The translations under genes were made by a program, and so were the position numbers. Shown here in pieces: positions 10,401-19,400 of a DNA stretch of 64,000 bases (position 1 is its first letter; every line of letters begins with the position of its first letter). The DNA is taken from contig NZ_LMJW01000001.1 in the NCBI RefSeq assembly GCF_001429505.1, forward strand, positions 932,606-996,605. The letters run 5' to 3'. The notes below the pieces were generated by a model. It was not told the DNA's origin, did no database searches, and worked only from the letters and a program-made list of their open reading frames with translations. This stretch comes from Allobosea sp. Root483D1. Lineage in GTDB: Bacteria; Pseudomonadota; Alphaproteobacteria; Rhizobiales; Beijerinckiaceae.

Positions 10401-13400
10401 TGGAGCGCAGCACGAAGGCCGCGCTGACGCGTTCGACCACCGGCACGACCACCCCCGGCTACACCGGCCCCGGCATCAGCGCGCTCGACATCGCCGCGGC
10501 CTCCTCGCAATCGGCGGCGAGCAATGTGATCGGCTTCGCGCTTGGCCTCGGCGGCGCCGCGGCGATGGGCGTCGTCAACAGCTTCGAGGCGCTGACGAGC
10601 GCTTCGCTGGATCAGGGCCTGGTCACGGCCGGACGGGTCGGCGTCACCGCCGATAGCCGCAACGGCTTCTACGCCCGGACGGTCGCCGCCGTGGCCGGCG
10701 GTGTCGGTGTCGGCAGCGCCTTCATCGTCGGCACCAGCCGCAACGCGACGCTGGCGACGATCGGCGGCGGCTCCGGCCAGACCGTGCTCAACCTTGCTGG
10801 CAGCCTCGCTGTCGCCGCGACGAGCCGCAATGCCTTTACGACGCTCGCTTCGGGCGGCGCGGCGGGCGGCTTCGCCGGTGTCGCCGGCATGGTCAGCTTC
10901 GTCGACATCGACAACCAGACGCGCGCAGGACTTTACGGTGCGCGGGTCACGATTCAGCCGGGCGCGACTCAGACCGTCGGCGGCGTCACCAGCGCGGCCG
11001 GCGTCAGCGTCACCGCTTTTGAGGCGACCAGCATCACGCCGACGACGGCCGCGGGTGCAACCGGCAGCATCGGTGCCGGCGCCGGCGCCAATATCGCAAG
11101 CCTCGACGGCCTCGTTCAGGCCGATATCCAGGGCTCGACCCTGGTTGCGCCGGGTGCGGTTTCGGCCTCCGCCACCTCCGAGCGCGATGTCAGCGCGCTG
11201 ACCGTGACCTATGGTGTCGGCGGTTCGGCCGGCATCGGCGCGGCAGTCGCGCTGATCTCGGTGGGTACTGGCGCGCCCTCGGGCGCGTCAGGCGAGCTCA
11301 CTGCCGGCGGCAACGGCACGCTCTCCCGCATCGGCCAGCTCACCGCCGGCAATGCCGATCTCGTCCTGAGCGCTGCCGGGCTCGCCAGCTATCGAAGCTA
11401 TCGCGGCGCCGCCGGCGTGGCGATGAGCGAGGGCGAGCTGCGCGAAGCCGCGCGGTCAGATTACAATCTGCTGCTGGCCAATGGCACGGTCTCCGGCGGC
11501 GCGTATACGTTGACCGATGCGGGCGTTGTTGCGCTGCGCAGCAACGCGGCGACTGCGCTCGGCATCGCCACTCCCTCGGACGCCCAGGTTCGCAGCTGGG
11601 CCGCGACGCGTTATGCGGCCTTCAGCAGCGGTGCGGTCAGCTATCTCCTCAGCGACACCGGGCTCAGCACGTACCGCGCGAGCGTGACCGCGACGACGCC
11701 GGGCGCCAGCGACGACCAGGTCCGCAGCGCCGCCAACGACGCCTATGCCCGCCTGCTCGCCAACGGTACCGTCAGCGGCGGTGTCCTGACCTTGTCCACG
11801 GCCGGTCTCGAAACCTATCGGGCCCAAGCCAACGCCAGCCTTGGCCGTACGGCGACCGATGCAGAGATACGGAACTACGCCGCGCAGCAATACGGCTTCT
11901 TCACCGGCAATCGCAGCCGCATCGTCGCTCCGGCGGCGCAGAGCGCTGCCGCCCTGCTCGAAAGTGCCGGCTCCGCGACCACCGCCAGCGTCAGCGGCGG
12001 CAGCATCACGAGCGGCGCCGTCGCCGTTTCGGCGCTATCGAGGACGACGACGAGCAACACCGCAAGCGGTGTTGGTGTAGGCGGCGGCGGCGTCGGCGCG
12101 GCGACCGCCTATACCGATATCGGCGACAAGGTCTCGGCGCGTCTCGACCAGATCAGCGTGAGCACCGGCTCGATCGCCGTGACCGCGAACTCGACCGACG
12201 GGACGGGCGCCGCCGCCCGGGTCGAAGCGACTGCGGGGGCCGGCGGTCTTGCCGCTGCGGCCGGCGCCGCCGTGGCTGACGGTGCGATCTCCAATCAGGT
12301 CACGGCGACGCTCGGCGGCACGCTGACGGTGACCGGCGCGACGAGCGTCAACGCGAACAACAGCCAGACCAGCCGGTCGGACGCATTCGGCGCCACGGTG
12401 GCGGGCGGCCTGGCGCTCGGTGTCTCGCTCGCGACGAGCAGCGCCGAGAGCACTGTCGCGGCGCGGTACGCCGGCGGCTCGAGCCTGACCGGAACCGGCC
12501 TCACCATCGGCGCGCAAAGCACCGGCGCGGCCCACGCCGCGGCCGTTGCCGGCGTCGGCGGCCTGCTCGTCGCCGGCTCGGGCGCGGCGGCGAATGCAAC
12601 CGACAGCTCCAATGTCTCCGCAGTGATCGGCGCCGGGGCCAGGGCGAATGTCGGAACAGGCACGATCAGCGTCACGGCGACGGCATCGCCCGATGCCAAG
12701 GCAGCAGCCTTCGGCGTCGCGGTCGCCGGCGGCCTTGCGGTCGGCGTCGCTGTCGCCAACGCCACCGTCGGCACGCAGGTGCTCGCTGCGATCGAGGGCA
12801 ATGCCAGCCTGATCGCGAACCAGTTCGCCGCGGGCCTCCTCTCGGTCACAGCGACCGGCTCGGTGTTCGGTACGGCTGCAGGCGATGCCGTCAGGCTGGC
12901 GGATGAGACCTCCGGCTTCGCGCGCGGCGGCTATTCGGCCGCGGCCTCGGCGGTTGCCGGCTCGGGCTCCTATTATGTCAGCGCCACCGGCACCGATGCG
13001 CGGGCGCGCAACACCAGCTCGGTGACGGCTTCGGTCGGCGACTATGTTCGCCTGCCGTCCGGCACGGTGACCATCACCGCGACGAACACCACGCTCCAGG
13101 CGGCCAAGGCGACTGGCATCACCGTCGGCGGGACGGGGGCCGTCGGCGCCGTCAACGCCCAGGCCGATGCCGCAACGACGACGACGGCCTCGCTTGGCGC
13201 CTCGTCCACCATGGCCGGGAGCGGCACCGGCAGGTTCACCCTGACAGCAGCCGGCGAGGATACGCAGATCGTGCATACGGAGGCCGCCACCGGCGGCGGG
13301 CTCTATGCGGGCTCCGGCGCGACCGGCTCGACCTCAAACACCTCGGATGTGACCGCCTCGATCGGCGCCAATGCGGTGATCCAGACCGGGATCGCGACGA

Positions 13401-16400
13401 TCGGCGCCAGCCACGTCACGCAATATGCCGCGCTCGTCGACAGCCTGCAGGCCACGGCGCTGGGCGCCAGCGCTGCGCTCGCACGCAACAGCGCCAATGT
13501 CGATGTGCTGGTTTCGCTGGGCGCCAGCAGCCGGATCACCGCTGCGGGGCCAGGCACGGCCGGTTGCTATCTGACGAGCTGCCTGCAGGCGATCTCGCTG
13601 ACGAGCCGCAACGCGTACACCCAGCTCGACCTTGGCGATTCCGTGCGCGCTGCGGCCGGTGGCGGCATCAACGGTGCCGGCGCGACCGCGCGAACGGAGA
13701 TCGACGGCACCTCGCAGGTGACGCTCGGCAACAGCACGACCCTGCTCGCCGGCACGAGCCCGACCGGGGCGCCCGGGCCGATCCTAGTGCAGGCCTGGAG
13801 CGAGTTGGTCGGTGACGACACCGCGACGCTGACGACCGGCGGCCTGCTGCAGGGCGCCGGTGTGTCGGCGCGCTATCGCGCCGATGTCGACAACTCTGTT
13901 ACGCTCGGCAACAACGTCGTCCTGAACTCCTTCGGCGTCATCAATCTCGGCACCTATACGATCGCCGATGTCACGGCGAACGCCTATGTCAGCACATACG
14001 GGCTCGCCAGCGTCGGCCTCGCCGATGCCGACGTCACCATCCGCACCGACAACACGATAAAGATCGGCACGAACTCCGAGCTGCTCGGCCTCTACGACGT
14101 CAATGTCACCGCCGGCCGCGACGGCGCGGGCCTGCGCACGAACAGGCTGTCGGGTACGGCGAATGCGCTGGGCTATGTCCGCGGCCTGATCGCCGTGCCC
14201 GATGCCGACGCCTCGACCAATCTGCAGCATCATGCCCGCGTCGAGGTCGGCAGTGGCACGAATATCTCCAGCGCCCAGAACGTCACGCTCGGCGCCTATG
14301 ACGGCGTGCTCGACGCCGATGCCGACGGCACCGGCCATGGCTATCAGCTCTATTTCATCCCGGTCACGTCCGGTTCGAGCAGCCCGGGCAGGTCGTCGTC
14401 CTCGACCCTGGTGATGAACGGCACCGCGACGGCCGGCATCTACAACACCCAGCGCATCGAGATCGGCTGCGGCGTCAATGCCTCGGTCCAGTGCGAGCTG
14501 AACGAGACCCCGACGATCCGCTTCATCAGCGGCGCGCCGGTGACCGGAAGCTACACGACAGCCTTCGATCCCGTCGCCTACATCAATGCGCGCTACGATG
14601 CCGCGGTCGCTAACACGCTGCTCTCCGGCGTCAGCACGAGCCCGGTCAAGGCGGTGCGGCTCAGTCAGCTCTATGCTGCGGGCGGCAACGTCTTCGTCAA
14701 TGCCAGCACCGTCCAGGGCAATGGTTCGCTCGTCGCCAATGGCGGTCCGTCGATCACCGTGATCAACCGCAGCGCCGCCTATCTCGTGCTCGACGGCGGC
14801 GCCTATATCCCGGAATCGACCGGCGGCCAGATCGTCGGCTCCACCGGCTCCCTGACACGCCACAGCAATCCGGACGCGACGCCGAGGATCATCATCGACA
14901 ATGCCTATGCTGGCGAGCTCGATGCCAGCGGCAACGGGCCGGCGCTGCTGATCGCGAGCGATCTCACCAATCTCGGCGGCCTCGTCTCGATCAACAACAC
15001 GCTGGGCTCGTTCGGCTTCTCCGGTCAGCGCATCGACGCGCTGCAGTTCAATGCCACCGTGCCGAACGGCGCGGTCGCGGTCTCGTCGAACGGGCCGAAC
15101 GGCATGTACACGCCCGGCGCCTCGCCGCAGGCGGAGTATGGCCATGCGATCTACTATCCCGGTGGCCGGCCAGGCTCGAGCAGCTTCAACGCCGACGAGG
15201 CGGTCATTGCCGCCGCCAACGCGCTCGCTGCGGGACAGGGCGCGACTGACCTGAACTACTTCCTCTATGGCAGGCAGGACGAGGGGACGGTCCGCAACTT
15301 CTCGATGCAGTTCTACGGCAACTGCGTTGGATACATCGGCGACGCTGGCTACAACTGTACCGGCGGCTATGACATGGGCAACAACATCCGCTTCATGGTC
15401 ATCCCGACGGTTCCGACCTACCGGCAGAGCAATCCGGTCGCGCAGGGCGGCGGCACGCAGATCTACGGCGCCCAGGTCGCGATCAAGGCGACCACGATCA
15501 ATGTCAACGCCTCGATCGAAGCGGGGCGCGTCACCGACTGGTCCGGCAATATCGGCGGGAACGTCGCCGGCATCCTGCGCAATAGCCGCCAGGACTGGCT
15601 CAGGGACGGCCATACGGAGGTGAGCTTCGCCAGCGTCTTCGGCGGAGGCTGGGAAGCTGCGGGCGCCGCGCCGATCTCCTATGACGTCGTCAATGACCGG
15701 CTGATCATGGCCGACGTCAACGCCTCTTCGGGCGGTGGCTCGGTGCTGCTCGACGGCCAGATCATCAGCACCAACACGCTCGGCCGCATCAAGATCAATG
15801 GCGGTTTTGGCGATGTCAGCGTCAACAACCAGTCCGGGCTCGATCTCATCGTCAACCGGATCAATACCGGCACGCAGGCCGGGGTGAACGCCAGCGTCAG
15901 CAAGATCACCATCGTCGACCGGCTCGTCACCTCCGGCCCGAACACGACGGTCTACGCCTACACGCCCGGCTCCGGCATCGCGGTCTACAAGACCCATAAT
16001 GGCGCGCAGCCGACCCTGAGCGGCACCGGCGCCTCGACCCCTGTCGCCTTCATCTCCGGTGACGCGACGAGCTACAACCCCGTCGCCGGCACCCGCTATG
16101 AGTGGACACAGCAGGCCCTGCTGCAGAAGGAAGGCCTGACCGAGGCGAACCGCAACCAGCGGGACGTCCAGGGCGTCTACTGGCGCTTCGATTCAGGCAC
16201 GTCGAGCAATCCCTGGGTCTATGTCGATGCCCAGTCGCCGAGCACCAATCCGGGTCAGAACTGGATGAACTGGTGGTCACGCAACGCACAGGCCCCAAGC
16301 GCAACGGCCGTGTCGGGCCGCGTGACGAACAACACCAACCTGACCAATGTCGGTATGACGGAGGAGATCACCGGCGGTCAGCTCGACTTCATCTACAACG

Positions 16401-19400
16401 AGGCACGCTACGGCGGTTGCAACGGCCAGGCGATCAACCATTGCGATCGCGACTTCGTCGCCCAGCCAGGCGCGACACAGGCGGTGTGGGCCTATAACTA
16501 TGTGACCCGCGCCTTCATTCAGGTCACGACATCGGTGAAGGCCGACAATCCGTTCGCCATCAGCTTCGCCGGCAATGCGGCGGGCCGCGTCAACATCACC
16601 TCGAACAGCTCGGTCATCCAGCAGGGCAACATCGTCAACCCCAGCGGCACGACGACGATCATCGCCTCGGGCGGCAGCTTCACCCAGACGCCGAACGCCA
16701 CGATCCTCAGCAACAACCTGACGCTGACCACGCGCGATTCGATCGGCACGGCGACGGCGGCGATCAAGGCGACGCTCACCTCGGGCGCCCAACTCAACGC
16801 CACGACCGGCAGCGGCGGCATCAATCTCAACATCACCGGCAGTGCCCGCGTGATCGCGCTGCGCGCCGACCAGACTGCGGGCGCCTACGGCAACATCAAT
16901 GTGCGCGCCACCGGCAGCCTCGAGGCCGTCGCCACCGGTTCGACGAATGTCGTCGGCCGCAACATCACGCTGGTGAGCGACGAGGGCAGCATCGGCTCGC
17001 TCTCGAACCTCATGACGATGCGTGCGGTCGCGACGCAATTGCCGAACGGCAGTCAGGTCGACGGCGTCGTCAATCTCACGGCCCGCGGCGACATCGGCGT
17101 CGCGCAGGTCGCCGGTGATCTGCGCGTCGGGCAGATCGAGAGCAAGACCGGCGATGTCCGCATCGATGTCGCCGCCGGTCGGCTCGTCTCGGCCTCCGGG
17201 CAAACCGCGGCGCAGGCGCTGAGCGCCGAGCAGCTCTCGCAGGTCTCGCGCGCCTTGAAGCTCACGGCGGCGGACGGCGCCGACGCCGCGGCCCTGGCCA
17301 GCATCACCACGTTCGAGAAACAGGTCACGCAGAGCTATGCGCAGTATTCCTCGCTGATCCGCAACGGCAGCGTCGTCCTTGAAGACACCAACAATGACGG
17401 CGTCATGGAGCGCGTCTTCAAGCTCGATACCGCCGCCATTGCGCTTTACCAGATTTTTGCCGATCAGGAGCTCAAGAGCATGGCGGCGCCCGGCGCAACC
17501 GTGCCCGCGGCTACTACGGATCAAGTCAAAGCCTACGCTGCCAGGCGCTATGCCGCTTACAGCAGCGTCTTCGAATCCGCCTATGGCAGCGGCTGGACCG
17601 ATCAGACCCGCTTCAAGCCGGCAACGCTCGAGAGCAATTACAGCTTCAGCGTGAACGGCGCGGGCGTCGCTCCCGGCCTTGCCAACCGCATCGCGGGCGA
17701 TGCGGTCTGGACCGAGCGCCAGCTCGTCTCGGCGATCAACACCTCCGCGCTGCAGCCGGATCCCGGCGTCGTCGGCAATGGCCGAGCGCTGGTCATCGGC
17801 CACGACGTCACGCTCAACACCGCCGGCAGCATCGGCTCGCTCGCCCCGGATGTGCAGGTCGCGCTGGGGGACATCCGCAGCGGTGCGGTCTCCAACACCC
17901 AGCTCGCCGCGCTCGCGGTCGCGACCACTCCGGGAACGGTCAAGCTCGTCGGGCAAAGGCAGGACGGCAGCCTCGTCGAGGTCGCCGATCTCGACCATGT
18001 CCCGAACGGGGTCACGCTCACCCGCGTCGACGTCAAGCAGACGGCACCGCTCTTCATCAACGCCACCGGAACCTTCTCCGCCTCGGCGCAGGGCGACGTC
18101 TATGTCCAGGCGACCGGAGCGCCGAACTCAGCCGGCGGCACGCTGACGATCGGCCGCATCGCGGCGACGGGCACTGTCAGCCTGCAGGCACCGCAGGGGA
18201 TCGTCGTCGGCACGCAACCGGACGGGACAACGCCGCGCAGCCCGGTGCAGATCCAGACCAATGGCGACCTCATCCTGGTCGCGGGCGGCGGCGGCATCGG
18301 CTCTGCGGCAACAGCTCTGACCTACCAGATCGGCGGCAGGCTGGTCTCGGCCTCGGCGGCAGCCGGCGATGCCTATCTCGTCGCCAACGCCGGCAATGCC
18401 GAGATCGGCCGCATCTTCGCCTCGGGTACGGCATCGTTGACCGCGCGAGCGGGCGGCATCCAGGGCTACCTGCCGGGCGTCGCGATCTCGGCGACCTCGA
18501 TCCGGCTCAATGCGACCGGCAATGTCGGTTCCGCCTCGGCCGCGCTCGGCCTGCGGGTCGGCTCCACCGGCGATATCTCCGCCACTGTCGGCGGGTCCGC
18601 CTGGCTCTCGGGCCCGACCGTGCCAGGTCAGACGCCGACCGCCTTCCGCATCGGCGAGCTTGCGGCCAATAACGGGCTCGATGTCGTCGCCGACGGTGAG
18701 ATCGATATCCTGCGCAGTGTTCGCTCCAGCGCCGGGGCAGCCTCCCTCATCGGCGCCAAGATCACCATGGCTGCTGGCGCGGACGTCAGTGCGGCGGGGC
18801 GCGTCAGCCTTGCCTCCGACAGTGCCATCGTGCTCGGGCGGGTCGCCAACTCGCTCGCCGCATCGGCTGGCAGCGCCTCGATCGTCTTGACCGCGACCGG
18901 TGCGATCACCGGCAATGGCGACAGCGGCGCGCTGCTCGATGCCTCCCAGGTCGGCGGTGCAATCTCGCTCTACGCCGGAGCCGGCATCGGCACGGAGAGT
19001 GCAGCACTGGCCTTCGCCGCGCCCACGCTCTCCGCGCGCAGCCTTCGCGGTAATGTTCATCTTTCGACGGCTGGCGCTACTCATGCCACCAGCCTCGCCG
19101 CGGATGCCGGCGCGCTCACTCTGAGTTCCGGCGGCAACCTCGTCCTCGACACCGTCACGAGCAGCGCAGGTGCGCAGCTCTCGACCAGCAATGGCAGCCT
19201 GACGCTCGGAACGCTGACCGCGGGCGGCGACAGCACGATCGCGGCGAGCGGAACCATCACGATTGCGTCCGCCACGACGACGGTGGGCGACCTCTCGGTC
19301 ACCTCGACCGGGGCCGGCATCGGCGCTGCCAGTCTCAACGCGGCCGAGGACGTGACGCTGACCGCCGCAACCTCGATCGCCGTGACGAACGCCTTGGCCG

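Noticed and set aside
13784..15997. Long open frame (737 codons) on the minus strand inside the adhesin gene
   Set aside because: It is a shadow of the adhesin frame in GC-rich repetitive DNA. It is rich in Arg, Asp and Gly, with no domain, start signal or ribosome site. The same holds for the 833-codon minus frame at 18128-20629.
17084..17092. RGD integrin-binding motif in the adhesin (residues 4212-4214)
   Set aside because: One RGD in nearly 6,000 Gly- and Arg-containing residues is expected by chance, and the context is an ordinary beta-helix repeat.
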